A DNA stretch of 64,000 nucleotides, taken from positions 4,030,001 through 4,094,000 of the forward strand of contig NZ_CP021080.1 in the NCBI RefSeq assembly GCF_000802245.2, read 5' to 3'. The notes under the pieces were generated by a model, which was not told the origin of the DNA, ran no database searches, and saw only the letters and a list, made by a program, of their open reading frames with translations. This stretch comes from Streptomyces pluripotens. GTDB lineage: Bacteria; Actinomycetota; Actinomycetes; Streptomycetales; Streptomycetaceae. This document shows positions 35,059-43,629 of this stretch, piece by piece; the stretch's first letter is position 1, and each line of letters starts with the position of its first letter. A program made the translations under genes and the position numbers.

Positions 35059-35442
35059 GTGCCTACCGGCAAAGTCAAGTGGTTCAACAGCGAGAAGGGC
35101 TTCGGCTTTCTCTCCCGCGACGACGGCGGCGACGTCTTCGTCCATTCCTCGGTTCTCCCCGACGGAGTCGATGCGCTTAAGCCCGGACAGCGGGTGGAGT
35201 TCGGTGTCGTCGCCGGTCAGCGCGGCGACCAGGCGCTGTCAGTGACCGTGCTCGACCCAGCGCCCTCGGTCGCCGCCGCCCAGCGCAAGAAGCCGGACGA
35301 ACTCGCTTCGATCGTGCAGGATCTGACGACCCTTCTCGAAAACGTCGCCCAGTCGCTGGAGCGGGGCCGCTACCCCGAAAAGATGCACGGCCGGAAGATC
35401 GCCGGAATGCTGCGGGCGGTCGCCGACCAACTGGACGTCTGA
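35059..35442 (+). CDS. Cold-shock domain protein with C-terminal extension
   Basis: 127 residues, almost twice a minimal cold-shock protein. Residues 1-67 are the OB-fold with RNP1 (KGFGFLS) and RNP2 (VFVHSS); it binds single-stranded RNA or DNA and keeps transcripts unfolded. Residues 68-127 are a helical extension (DELASIVQDLTTLLENVAQS). GTG 35059 is decided by the conserved VPTGKVKWFNSEKG start, which follows a triple GAGGAC run serving as ribosome binding site. From memory, S. coelicolor has a 127-residue cold-shock protein at this place. It has its own promoter and long leader, and converges with mqnD, leaving 5 bases between them. Confidence 0.93.
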   Translation: MPTGKVKWFNSEKGFGFLSRDDGGDVFVHSSVLPDGVDALKPGQRVEFGVVAGQRGDQALSVTVLDPAPSVAAAQRKKPDELASIVQDLTTLLENVAQSLERGRYPEKMHGRKIAGMLRAVADQLDV

Positions 35443-35447
35443 CGCGC

Positions 35448-36308
35448 CTACGGGAACGCGAGCGCGTCCGGGCCGAGGGGCGGTACGAGTCCCTCGGCCG
35501 CCGCGCGGGTGAGTAGGCCGCGGACCGCCGCGTAGCCCTTCTCACCGAGGCCGGCGGTGAACTCGTTGACGTACAGCCCGATGTGCTGGTCGGCGACGAC
35601 CGGGTCCATCTCCTGGGCGTGTGCCATGACGTAGGGCCGCGAGGCTTCCGGGTCGTCCCAGGCGGCCCGCACAGAGGCGCGGATGGACTCGGCGAGCCTG
35701 CTCAGGGTGTCGGCGCCCAGCGACCGTTTGGCGATGATCGCGCCCAGCGGGATCGGCAGCGCGGTGGTCCGCTCCCAGTGTTCGCCCATGTCGGCGAGCT
35801 TGTGTAGCCCGTAGTTCTGGTAGGTGAACCGGGCCTCGTGGATGACCAGACCGGCGTCCACCTTGCCGTCCCGCACGGCCGGCATGATCTCGTGGAAGGG
35901 CATGACGACGATCTCGCCGACCCCGCCACCGGTCAGGGTGTCCGCCGCCCACAACCGGAACAGCAGGTAGGCGGTCGACTTCTCGCTCGGCACGGCGACC
36001 GTACGTCCCGCCAGATCCGTGCCCGGCTCCCGCGTGAGCAGGAGTGGCCCGCAGCCCCGCCCCAGGGCGCCCCCGCACGGCACCAGGGCGTACTCACCGA
36101 GGACGTACGGCAGGACGGCGTACGACACCTTCAGTACGTCGAACTCGCCGCGCTCGGCCATGCCGTTGGTGATGTCGATGTCGGCGAAGGTCACGTCCAG
36201 CGCGGGCGCGTCGGGGACGCGGCCGTGGGCGAGGGCGTCGAAGACGAAGGTGTCGTTCGGACAGGGCGAGTACGCGATCTGCAGGGGCTGCTGTTCACCG
36301 GTCGTCAT
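35448..36308 (-). CDS. mqnD: 1,4-dihydroxy-6-naphthoate synthase MqnD
   Basis: 286 residues. Last known dedicated step of the futalosine route to menaquinone before prenylation: converts cyclic dehypoxanthinyl futalosine to 1,4-dihydroxy-6-naphthoate. It has the periplasmic-binding-like two-lobe fold of the family with IAYSPCPNDTFVFDALAHGR at the N-terminus, GCGPLLLTREPG, VPSEKSTAYLLFRLW, and GLVIHEARFTYQNYGL, which contains the conserved His. ATG 36308 overlaps the stop of mqnB by 14 bases, showing translational coupling. The longer open frame upstream lies inside mqnB and is ignored. Confidence 0.95.
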   Translation of the reverse strand: MTTGEQQPLQIAYSPCPNDTFVFDALAHGRVPDAPALDVTFADIDITNGMAERGEFDVLKVSYAVLPYVLGEYALVPCGGALGRGCGPLLLTREPGTDLAGRTVAVPSEKSTAYLLFRLWAADTLTGGGVGEIVVMPFHEIMPAVRDGKVDAGLVIHEARFTYQNYGLHKLADMGEHWERTTALPIPLGAIIAKRSLGADTLSRLAESIRASVRAAWDDPEASRPYVMAHAQEMDPVVADQHIGLYVNEFTAGLGEKGYAAVRGLLTRAAAEGLVPPLGPDALAFP

Positions 36309-37053
36309 GCTGTGTCCAACTCTCCAGTACGGGTGCGAGCTTCCCGAACGCCTCGGTGAGGGCGGTGAGGGCGTCGCCGATGCGCCAGGCGCCGCGGTCG
36401 CGCGGACCGACCGGATTGGAGACCGCACGGATCTCCAGCACGGGCGTTCCGTGCGCGGTCGCCGCTTCCGCCACCCCGAAACCCTCCATGGCCTCGGCGA
36501 GCGCGCGGGGGTGCCGGGCGCGCAGTTCGGCGGCGCGCGCGGCGGTGCCGGTGGCGGTGGACACGGTTAGGACCGTGCCGGCCGGGGCGCCGATCGCCCG
36601 GGCCGCGGCCCGCACGAGCGATCCCGGCGGGATGTGGGTGACCGTGCCGAAACCCAGTTCGGTCACCGGGAGGAAGCCGTCGGCGGTCTCGGCGCCCAGA
36701 TCGGCCGCGGTGATCCCGTCGGCGACGACGAGTGAGCCGATGGGTGCCTCGGGTTGGAAACCGCCGCCGATACCGGTCGAGACGACCAGGTCGTAGGGGG
36801 TGCCGGTGACGCGGGCCGCGGTGAGGGCGGCGGAGGCGGAAGCGGCGGCGAGGGCCGGGCCGACACCGGCGTCGAGCAGATCCCAGCCCCTGGCCGCACG
36901 GGTCAGGCACACGCCCGGCAGCCGGACCTGCTCCGCCTCGGCGGCCGAGCCCGGGAACGCACGTGCCACCGCGTCCCGTTCGGCGGGGACGGCGGTGGCT
37001 ACGAGAATCCGTGCGGACGTCGCGATCAGGCCTTCTTCAGCTTGAAGGACCAC
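36295..37053 (-). CDS. mqnB: Futalosine hydrolase MqnB
   Basis: Releases hypoxanthine from futalosine to give dehypoxanthine futalosine. 252 residues from GTG 37053, with the nucleoside phosphorylase/MTAN fold: LVATAVPAERDAV, STGIGGGFQPEAPIGSLVVA, EAMEGFGVAEAA (the Glu-Met-Glu-Gly signature) and EIRAVSNPVGPRDR. GTG 37053 overlaps the end of the upstream lipoprotein gene by 28 bases; the conserved protein proper begins about 15 residues later, where no usual start codon exists, so the overlap is probably real. Cotranscribed with mqnD, which overlaps it by 14 bases. Confidence 0.93.
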   Translation of the reverse strand: MVLQAEEGLIATSARILVATAVPAERDAVARAFPGSAAEAEQVRLPGVCLTRAARGWDLLDAGVGPALAAASASAALTAARVTGTPYDLVVSTGIGGGFQPEAPIGSLVVADGITAADLGAETADGFLPVTELGFGTVTHIPPGSLVRAAARAIGAPAGTVLTVSTATGTAARAAELRARHPRALAEAMEGFGVAEAATAHGTPVLEIRAVSNPVGPRDRGAWRIGDALTALTEAFGKLAPVLESWTQHDDR

Positions 37054-37493
37054 AGACCCTTCGTCTCGTCCATCTGGATGGTCACGGTGTTGGTGTCGCC
37101 CTGGGTGCCGTACTGGGCGTTGAAGAACGCACTACCGGGAATCGTCCGGTAGGTCTTCTTGCTGGAGTCGGTGAACTGGCGGCCGTTCACCAGGATCGTC
37201 CAACCGCTGTCCGCGATCTTCGGGTCGACGCCGAAGCGGACCGACTCGTCCTGGTCCACCTTGATCGACTCGACGTTGCCGGAGTTCTTGACACACTCTG
37301 CCAGCGACTTGGCGTTCAGCTTGTTGCCGTCGTTGTAGCAGAGAGCCTCGGAGTGGACGGAGTCCCGGCCGACGGTGATCGTCGCGACGGGTGTCGGCTT
37401 GTCGCAGGCCGACAGAACGAGCAGTCCGGCGGAAACGGCGCCGGCGGCGGCGACGACGCGGCGGCGTCGCACAACGGATTGCAGCGTGGTCAT
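37026..37493 (-). CDS. DUF2771 lipoprotein
   Basis: 155 residues. Basic N-terminus (RRRRVVAAAG), hydrophobic run and lipobox VLSAC (Cys near 30), so a membrane-anchored lipoprotein. The mature part is a DUF2771 domain (ITVGRDSVHSEALCYNDGNK; SGWTILVNGRQFTDSS; IQMDETKGLWSFKLKKA). Function unknown. The gene heads the DUF2771-mqnB-mqnD unit and overlaps mqnB by 28 bases. An envelope role linked to quinone synthesis is only suggested by position. Confidence 0.88.
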   Translation of the reverse strand: MTTLQSVVRRRRVVAAAGAVSAGLLVLSACDKPTPVATITVGRDSVHSEALCYNDGNKLNAKSLAECVKNSGNVESIKVDQDESVRFGVDPKIADSGWTILVNGRQFTDSSKKTYRTIPGSAFFNAQYGTQGDTNTVTIQMDETKGLWSFKLKKA

Positions 37494-37733
37494 GGCCGAA
37501 GGCTATAGGGCGCCCGGAGCCGTCCGCCCATGCGGGGTGCGGCGTGCCCGGTTCGTTACGCCAGGTGCGCTTGGTGCGGCGAGGCTGATGTCCGGTTCGT
37601 CATGCTGCGGACGAGTTACGCCCCCCCCGCTGTGTCGCCCGGGCCCGCGCTACGCCACCCGCGTGCCCGGCTGTGCGGTGTGGGCCTGCAGTGATGTCGT
37701 CCGTGCCGATGGCTGCGCCGTCCAGGACCGCGG

Positions 37734-39134
37734 CTACGCCACCCGCGCGTGCGCCCGGCCGCCGTGCCGGGCCGAGGCGAGCAGCCCGCGCAGGGTGGTC
37801 AGCCAGCCCGCCGCCACGATCGTGGCGGCGACCGCCAGGCCGGCCGTGCCGTTGAGGGGCATCACGATGCCGACCGCACCCCCGAACACCCACGCCATCT
37901 GCAGCAGCGTCTCCGAGCGGGCGAAGGCCGAGGTGCGCACCTGTTCCGGCACGTCCCGCTGGATCAGCGCGTCCAGTGACAGCTTGGCCAGTGCCTGTGC
38001 GAACCCGGCGACCGCGGCGAGACAGGCCACCAGAAGCGCACCGAAGAACAGGGCCGCGATGATCGCCGTACCCAACACCAGTGCGACGACGCTCACGATG
38101 ATGATCTCCGGAGCGCGTGATTTCAGCCATGCTCCGACGGCCGTTCCCAGGGCGTTGCCCGTACCGGCCGCGACCCCGACTATGCCCAGCGAGACCGCCG
38201 CGCTCTGTCCGGTCAGCGGGTGTTCGCGCATCAGGAAGGCGAGGAAGAAGATCAGGAAGCCGGACAGGCAGCGCAGGGCCGCATTGGCGCCGAGGGCGTG
38301 CGTGACGGCGGGGCCCACGGTCCGCAGCCCCGGCCGTTTGGCCTGCCTGCGCTGCGGTCCGTGCAGATGCTGTGCGTCGGCCGCGAGCAGCGCCACGCCC
38401 TCGCCCTTGGCCGAGTCCACCTTGGGTGGCAGGGAGAACGACAGGAACGTGCCCGCAATGAAGATCACGAAGGCGCCGTAGAGCGGCCAGGGGTCCCCGA
38501 GGACGTGCAGCCCCGCCGCCACCGGCGCGGCGACGCCGGTCGCCAACAGCCCGGCGAGGGTGACCCGTGAATTGGCCTTCACGAGGGCGAACCGGGGCGG
38601 CAGCAACCGCGGTACGACGGCGCTTCTGACCACCCCGTACGCCTTGGAGGCCACCAACACTCCGAGGGCGGCCGGGTACAACTCCAGACTTCCCTGGGCC
38701 ACCGCGCCGGAGATGACCAGCGCCAGCAGCGCCCGGGCGAGCATGGCGCCGGCCATCGCGGCGCGCCGGCCGTGCGGCAGCCGGTCCAGGAGCGGCCCGA
38801 TGACCGGGGCGAGGACGGTGAACGGCGCCATGGTGATGGCGAGATACAGCGCGACCCGCCCCCGCGCCTCGTCGGTCGGCACGGAGAAGAACACGGTGGA
38901 CGCGAGCGCCACGGTGATCATGACGTCCCCGGCGCCGTTCACCGCGTGCAGTTCGATCAGCTTGCTCAGCCCCGACTCGCCCGCGCCATGCGCGTGCGTG
39001 GCCTTGCGGATGCCCCGCACGGTCCCGGTGACCGGAAACCGCAGGGCACGGCCCACCGCGCGGACGGCACCACCCATCTGGCCCGCACCGCCGCCCCGAC
39101 CACTTGCCTTGTCCCCGACTGCCACGACGTTCAT
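37734..39134 (-). CDS. MFS transporter
   Basis: 466 residues with 10-12 transmembrane segments after a cytosolic N-terminus of about 60 residues. A loop with VIGPLLDRLPHGRRAA resembles the conserved MFS loop 2-3 motif (G-x3-D-x2-G-R-R). It belongs to the DHA-like exporters by overall appearance; substrate unknown. The central loop (about 245-280) is rich in Gln, Arg and His (LLAADAQHLHGPQRRQAKR). It is divergent from the DUF3027 gene, and from memory it is a stable neighbour of the mqn genes in Streptomyces. Confidence 0.88.
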   Translation of the reverse strand: MNVVAVGDKASGRGGGAGQMGGAVRAVGRALRFPVTGTVRGIRKATHAHGAGESGLSKLIELHAVNGAGDVMITVALASTVFFSVPTDEARGRVALYLAITMAPFTVLAPVIGPLLDRLPHGRRAAMAGAMLARALLALVISGAVAQGSLELYPAALGVLVASKAYGVVRSAVVPRLLPPRFALVKANSRVTLAGLLATGVAAPVAAGLHVLGDPWPLYGAFVIFIAGTFLSFSLPPKVDSAKGEGVALLAADAQHLHGPQRRQAKRPGLRTVGPAVTHALGANAALRCLSGFLIFFLAFLMREHPLTGQSAAVSLGIVGVAAGTGNALGTAVGAWLKSRAPEIIIVSVVALVLGTAIIAALFFGALLVACLAAVAGFAQALAKLSLDALIQRDVPEQVRTSAFARSETLLQMAWVFGGAVGIVMPLNGTAGLAVAATIVAAGWLTTLRGLLASARHGGRAHARVA

Positions 39135-39392
39135 AGTGCCCCGAGACGGCGGCGGATGGTGAGGTTACGGCGCGCGTGGGCGCGGGAAACCTCGCCGCGC
39201 GGCAGCGGACTGTCCCCCACCACCACGGACGGGGTAGCGTGCGTATCTCAGCCATCAAGCAGAATGGATGGCAGAGGTGCGCCCAAGCGCGATCGGATGC
39301 AGACGTCGATGCGGCCCGAAGGTCCGCTCCGTCCGCTTCACCGCCGGAGGCAGCCGCACTCGACGAGACGGCGTAGGAGAGAAGCGATACCT

Positions 39393-40319
39393 GTGAGCGC
39401 AGCGACAACGCGAAGCCGCACCCCCGACCGTCTGTGCGCCGAGGCCGTCGACCTCGCCCGCACCGCCGCCGAGGAGGCCGCCGCGCCCGGCGTGGTCGGC
39501 GAGCACACGGGCCTGCTGTCGGAGGGTGACCGCGTCGTCACCCACTTCTTCGAGTGCAAGGAACTGGGCTACCGCGGCTGGCGCTGGGCGGCGACGGTGG
39601 CCCGTGCCTCCCGCGCCAAGGTCGTCACCCTCGACGAGGTGGTCCTCCTCCCCGGTCCCGACGCCCTCCTCGCCCCCGAGTGGGTCCCGTGGAGCGAGCG
39701 GCTGCGTCCGGGCGACCTCGGTCCCGGAGACCTGCTCCCCACCGATCAGGAGGACCTACGGCTGGAACCCGGCTACACGGCCGAGGACGAGCCGGCGCCC
39801 CGCTCGGTGATGTCGCACGAGATGGCGGAACTGGCGGAGGCGGAGGACGCCGACGTCACCCCCGGCGCCCCTGCGGTCCAGCCGACGACCCCCGTCCGTG
39901 GCTCGATCGCCGCGGTGGCGGAGGAGCTCGGCATGCGCCGCGCCCGGGTCCTGTCCCGTTACGGCCTGCATGTCGCGGCCGACCGCTGGGAAGAGTCCTT
40001 CGGCGCCAAGACCCCCATGGCCCAGGCGGCCCCGGCCACCTGTGTGACCTGTGGTTTCCTCACCCCGATCGGTGGCTCCCTGGGCCAGGCCTTCGGCGTC
40101 TGCGCCAACGAGTTCTCCCCGGCGGACGGCCGTGTGGTCTCGCTCTCCTACGGCTGCGGCGGCCACTCGGAGGCGGCGGTCATGCCGAAGCCGCCCCAGC
40201 CGGCCCCGCCGGTCGTCGACGAGACGAAGGTCGAACCGTTTCCGCTGCACCCCGCGCGCGACGCGGGCTCGGTCCCGGCGGCGACCGACGAGGCGACGGC
40301 GGAACTGGGCCACTCCTAG
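39393..40319 (+). CDS. DUF3027 family protein
   Basis: 308 residues from GTG 39393, with GGAGAG 10 bases before. Cytosolic. Landmarks: AVDLARTAAEEAAAPGVVGE, FFECKELGYRGWRWAATVAR, LLAPEWVPWSERLRPGDLGP, and, after an acidic linker, a C-terminal part with CVTCGFLTPIGG and CANEFSPADGRVVSLSYGCG, a possible zinc site. The family is confined to actinobacteria and its function is unknown. The Cys arrangement recalls small RNA- or ribosome-binding proteins, but this is a guess. Confidence 0.9.
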   Translation: MSAATTRSRTPDRLCAEAVDLARTAAEEAAAPGVVGEHTGLLSEGDRVVTHFFECKELGYRGWRWAATVARASRAKVVTLDEVVLLPGPDALLAPEWVPWSERLRPGDLGPGDLLPTDQEDLRLEPGYTAEDEPAPRSVMSHEMAELAEAEDADVTPGAPAVQPTTPVRGSIAAVAEELGMRRARVLSRYGLHVAADRWEESFGAKTPMAQAAPATCVTCGFLTPIGGSLGQAFGVCANEFSPADGRVVSLSYGCGGHSEAAVMPKPPQPAPPVVDETKVEPFPLHPARDAGSVPAATDEATAELGHS

Positions 40320-40326
40320 CGGTGGC

Positions 40327-40920
40327 TCAGTCGCCGTGCAGCGGCAGGTTCTGCGTCGGGACGGTCCAGTCGCCGATGGTGACGTCCTCGCCGTACACGA
40401 AGTCCTTGCGGGGCGCGTAGCGCGGCCCGGCGGGGGTGGGGTGGACGTCGGTGAAGACGGCACCGGTCCCGGTACGGGGGTCGAAGACCGCGTAGACGGG
40501 AACGCCGAGGAGCGGATAGTCCCGGATCTTGCCGACCCAGTCGTTGTCGGGGTTGGAGCGGGAGACGACCTCGACCGCGGCGAGGAGGGTGCGGGGGTCG
40601 AAGGCCCCGTCGCCTTCCCTGTTCGCTTCGGCGATCACCATGATGTCCGGACGTCGCAGGATGCCCTCCGGCTCGTCCTCCACATCCGGTTCACCGGTGT
40701 GGGCCACGATCTCCTCCGGCATGATGTTCTCCAGGCGTTTCCTCAGACGTAGCACGGTGAGTTCGTGCGGTCTGACGGGCGACATCATGTCGTGGACGAT
40801 CCCTTCCTTGGTGATCTCGAACTTGCCGGGGAGGGTGTCGTCCATCGACTGGACGAAGTCCCGCATGGCCCGGTACAGGTGCGAGGCCTCCCGTCGCGCG
40901 TCGTCCGGCGCCATGGTCAT
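40327..40920 (-). CDS. Uma2 family restriction endonuclease-like protein (intact copy)
   Basis: 197 residues, DUF820/Uma2 fold (PD-(D/E)XK nuclease superfamily). FEITKEGIVHDMMSPVRPHE, RRPDIMVIAEAN (Asp), LLAAVEVVSRSNPDNDW (Glu...), and KIRDYPLLGVPVYAVFDPR (Lys...) carry the usual active-site line. Streptomycetes hold many copies, and their biological task is unclear. ATG 40920 has GAGGAG 9 bases upstream. A second, dead copy is at 60729-61312. It converges with the DUF3027 gene with 7 bases between stops. Confidence 0.88.
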   Translation of the reverse strand: MTMAPDDARREASHLYRAMRDFVQSMDDTLPGKFEITKEGIVHDMMSPVRPHELTVLRLRKRLENIMPEEIVAHTGEPDVEDEPEGILRRPDIMVIAEANREGDGAFDPRTLLAAVEVVSRSNPDNDWVGKIRDYPLLGVPVYAVFDPRTGTGAVFTDVHPTPAGPRYAPRKDFVYGEDVTIGDWTVPTQNLPLHGD

Positions 40921-40972
40921 GGGGCTCGCTCCTCGTCGTCTGTGTCCAGGGGCAAGGATCGTTGCTTTCATG

Positions 40973-41971
40973 CTAGGCGGCCTCCGGGAGATCGGAGCGG
41001 CAGCCGGGGCAGAGCCCTGGGGTCGGGGAGCGGAACGCGTGGTCGCAGCCGTCGCAGTTCTGGAGTGGGTGCCGGACCGGTGGCGGGGGTTCCGGTGCCC
41101 GGAACGGCGGCACGGGAGGCAGGCGGGTCGCCAGCCGGTGGGCCAGCAGGGCCGCCGGGCGGCACAGCGGCTCGGCCGGCAGACCCGTGGTCAGGGCGCG
41201 GCGTACGGCTGCCGGTGGCATGTCCCGTTCCAGCCAGGCGGCGACTCCAGGGGCCAGGTGGGCCGTGTCGGTCTCGCTCAGCAGCAGACGGGGGTCGTGG
41301 CGGCGCAGGTCCGCCAGCAGGTCCGTGGCGAGTCGGATGAGCTCGGGGGAGGAACAGGCCGGGCGCGGTACCGGGGGGAGCGGCTTGCGGGGCACCTTCT
41401 CCGGCTTCTCCGGCTTCTCCGGCTTGTTTGGCTTGTTTGGCTTGCTTGGCCTCTTGGCCTTCTTCGGGTTCTCGGGGGTCTCCAGGGTTTCCGGGTTCTC
41501 CAGGGTCTTCGGGTCTTTCGGGGTCTTCGGGTCCTCCGGGCTCCTGTGGCCGGGCGGTGGCGGCCCGGGCTCGTAGGACGCTTCCTGGTGCCCCGGTCGG
41601 TTGCAGGAGACCGTGCGGGTGACGATACGGCCGTCCGTCAGACGTCGGCGCTCACGGCGCAGGTAGCCGTGCGCCTCCAGCTCCCGCAGCGCCCTGGCCA
41701 CCCGAATCGCTCCCTCGGGGAAGCGCCCGGCGAGCGTCTTGATGTCTACGCGGGCCCCCGCCGGGAGCGACTGGATGTACACGCCGATGCCGATGGCGAG
41801 TCCCGACAGCTCCGGGTGTTGGGCCAAGTGGTTGCCGATCACCGTGAAGTTGCGGGTGTGGCGGGTGTTGTCGTGGACCAGCCCGGCGGAACCGCGCCCC
41901 CGGTTCGGGTGTTTGTTGGCGGCAACGCGGGACTGGAGGTGCTTGGACGCGCTAGGGTTCTGGGTATCCAT
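40973..41971 (-). CDS. Helix-turn-helix protein with repeat linker and zinc-ribbon-like tail
   Basis: 332 residues. N-terminal winged helix (about 40-120; HLAQHPELSGLAIGIGVYIQ, DIKTLAGRFPEGAIRVARAL, GYLRRERRRLTDGRIVTR) of the type found in streptomycete replication/regulation-like HTH proteins. A low-complexity linker of Pro/Lys/Glu repeats (KPNKPNKPEKPEKPEK) follows, then a helical part and a C-terminal CDGCDHAF ... GLCPGCRSDL, a four-Cys zinc-ribbon-like pair. Likely DNA-binding; target unknown. The linker repeats come from 9-bp units in the DNA (41396-41449). No strong ribosome binding site before ATG 41971. Confidence 0.75.
   Translation of the reverse strand: MDTQNPSASKHLQSRVAANKHPNRGRGSAGLVHDNTRHTRNFTVIGNHLAQHPELSGLAIGIGVYIQSLPAGARVDIKTLAGRFPEGAIRVARALRELEAHGYLRRERRRLTDGRIVTRTVSCNRPGHQEASYEPGPPPPGHRSPEDPKTPKDPKTLENPETLETPENPKKAKRPSKPNKPNKPEKPEKPEKVPRKPLPPVPRPACSSPELIRLATDLLADLRRHDPRLLLSETDTAHLAPGVAAWLERDMPPAAVRRALTTGLPAEPLCRPAALLAHRLATRLPPVPPFRAPEPPPPVRHPLQNCDGCDHAFRSPTPGLCPGCRSDLPEAA
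41396..41449 (-). repeat. Six 9-bp tandem repeats in a coding linker
   Basis: Three copies of CTTCTCCGG, two of CTTGTTTGG and one CTTGCTTGG in a row. They encode the Lys-Pro-Glu/Lys-Pro-Asn linker of the HTH protein and keep frame at any copy number. Confidence 0.9.
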
Positions 41972-42182
41972 CAGGAATGGGGTTTTTCCTCGGTGGTCAG
42001 GCCCTCGATCGGGATCGCTACTCCCGGCCGGGGGCCGATGTATTTTCGCGGCCTTGTGACCTGCTGCTCGCGCCGAGCGTAGAGCGCGCAACCCAACGCC
42101 ACGCCAGCCGAGTTGGCGATATTCACCCTCGCGAGTGAGTTTGCCCCTGCGGAGGGGAGGGGGTGGGTTGGGTGGGGTTCTT

Positions 42183-42658
42183 TCACCTCGTCGTTCTTTG
42201 GGAAAGACCGCTCTCGGTGCCGGAGCACGGATTCTCGGGCGCCGGTCGGCAGCACACCTCCGCCCACACCGTCTTGCGCGGCGACGGCCAAGGCGCGGTA
42301 CCCCACCGGTCGGCGAGCGCGTCCACGAGGAGGAGCCCCCGGCCGATGCCCGCATCGGGAGCGGGGCGCGCCGCCGGGCGGGGGAGCCGGTCACCGCGCG
42401 TGTCGGTCACCTCGATACGGAGGGTGTCGGCGACGACGTAGAGCGTCAGCCGGAAGTCCTGTCCCGCCACCCTGCCGTGCGTGGCCGCGTTGGCGGCGAG
42501 TTCGGCCACGATCAGCTCCGCCGGGTCCGACGGGAAGCCCCAGGTGCGCAGTTGCCGTGCGGCGGGCAGGCGGGCAGGCGGGCGAGGCGGGCTCCGCGCG
42601 GGGTGGGGGACAGCCGCACGGTGAAGTTCGGGATGCGGGTGGAGATTTGCTCGTTCAC
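42183..42658 (-). pseudogene. Anti-sigma-type ATPase gene broken by an 8-bp tandem duplication
   Basis: GHKL ATP-binding protein of the serine-kinase-like anti-sigma class common next to XRE/DUF397 genes in Streptomyces. The start is GTG 42658 (VNEQISTRIPNFTVRL). The frame fails at ARLPACPP, but the next frame gives QLRTWGFPSDPAELIVAELA, NAATHG (N box) and GIGRGLLLVDALAD (G2 box). Bases 42562-42577 are two copies of GCGGGCAG. Removing one copy restores a single frame reading ARLARLPAARQLRTWGF. This is therefore a slippage duplication, not a point error. As it stands, only fragments can be made unless slippage reverses. It diverges from the broken XRE gene. Confidence 0.8.
42562..42577. repeat. 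8-bp tandem duplication that shifts the ATPase frame
   Basis: GCGGGCAG twice, followed by six more matching bases. One copy would leave the gene in frame. Confidence 0.9.
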
Positions 42659-42710
42659 ATCACTCAGCGTGGTGGGGTGTGCATACCGTGAGAAGAGACA
42701 TGACGGATAC

Positions 42711-43629
42711 ATGGAGTCACTGTCCGTGGCTTGTCCGGAGGCGTCCGGACTGTCGGGAAAGAGCCGCGGTGTGCGCGAGGAAGAGGAGCCGGGCTGGGAG
42801 GCCGACCCGGACGACGACTGGGGCGTGGCCCTCATCGCCACGGTGGGAGGCCAGTTGAAGCTGCGCCGCGAGGCGGTGGGGATGCGGGCCGCCGACTTCG
42901 CCAGGACCATCGGGTACGGCGAGGACCTGGTTTACAAGGTGGAGTCCGGGAAGCGGATCCCACGGCCGAGTACCTGGACAAGGCGGACAGCGTGCTGGAG
43001 GCGGGCGGGCTGCTCGCCGCGATGAAGGAGGACGTGGAAAAGGTCCGGTACCCGAAGAAGGTGCGGGATCTGGCCAAGATGGAGGCAAGGGCGGTTGAGC
43101 TTCAGCTCTACGATCCGCTGAACATCCATGGGTTGTTGCAGACACCGAAGTATGCGAGAGCGTTGTTCACGATGCGACGGCCTGCTTTCATCCGAAGCGA
43201 CATCGACCGAGGGGTGGCGGCGCGAGTTGCCCGAAAGTCTGTCTTTGACCGCGATCCGGCACCCGAACTCAGCTTTGTACTGGATTTGTACTGGAGGAGT
43301 GGGTGCTGCGGCGCCCTCTGGGCGGCAAGCCACTACTCCGACAGCAGCTTGAACACATCCTGGAGGTCGAACAACGGAGGAACGTCGAAATTCAGGTGAT
43401 GCCGATGCACCGCGAGGAGCACGCTGGAACAGAGGGAGGGATCGAAGTGCGGGAGTTTGAGGACGGGGCGGCGGTGGGGCGCTCTCCGGGAGTGGTCAAC
43501 GGCCGTCCGGTCTCCGAACCACGGCAGCTCCGTATCCTCGGACTGAGGTATGGCATCATCCGGGCCCAGGCTCTGCCACCAGGGGAGTCGACGTCCTTCA
43601 TCGAGCAATTGCTGCTGGGGGCAACATGA
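42711..43629 (+). pseudogene. XRE/DUF5753 regulator gene with two frame breaks
   Basis: Pieces in three frames add up to one XRE-HTH plus DUF5753 protein. From ATG 42711: QLKLRREAVGMRAADFARTI, then VESGKRIPRP, where the frame fails near 42967 (one base missing in CACGGCCGAG). Next frame: EYLDKADSVLEAGGLLAAMK ... GLLQTPKYARALFTMRRPAF ... ELSFVL. A perfect 11-bp duplication (TTTGTACTGGA at 43274-43284 and 43285-43295) then breaks it again. Removing one copy gives SFVLEEWVLRRPLGGKPLL, continuing in the third frame to the stop at 43629. This family, with DUF397 partners, controls development and antibiotic genes (WhiJ-like systems). Here it cannot be made. Confidence 0.85.
43274..43295. repeat. 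11-bp tandem duplication that shifts the XRE gene frame
   Basis: TTTGTACTGGA repeated perfectly side by side. Deleting one unit rejoins the frames. Confidence 0.95.
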
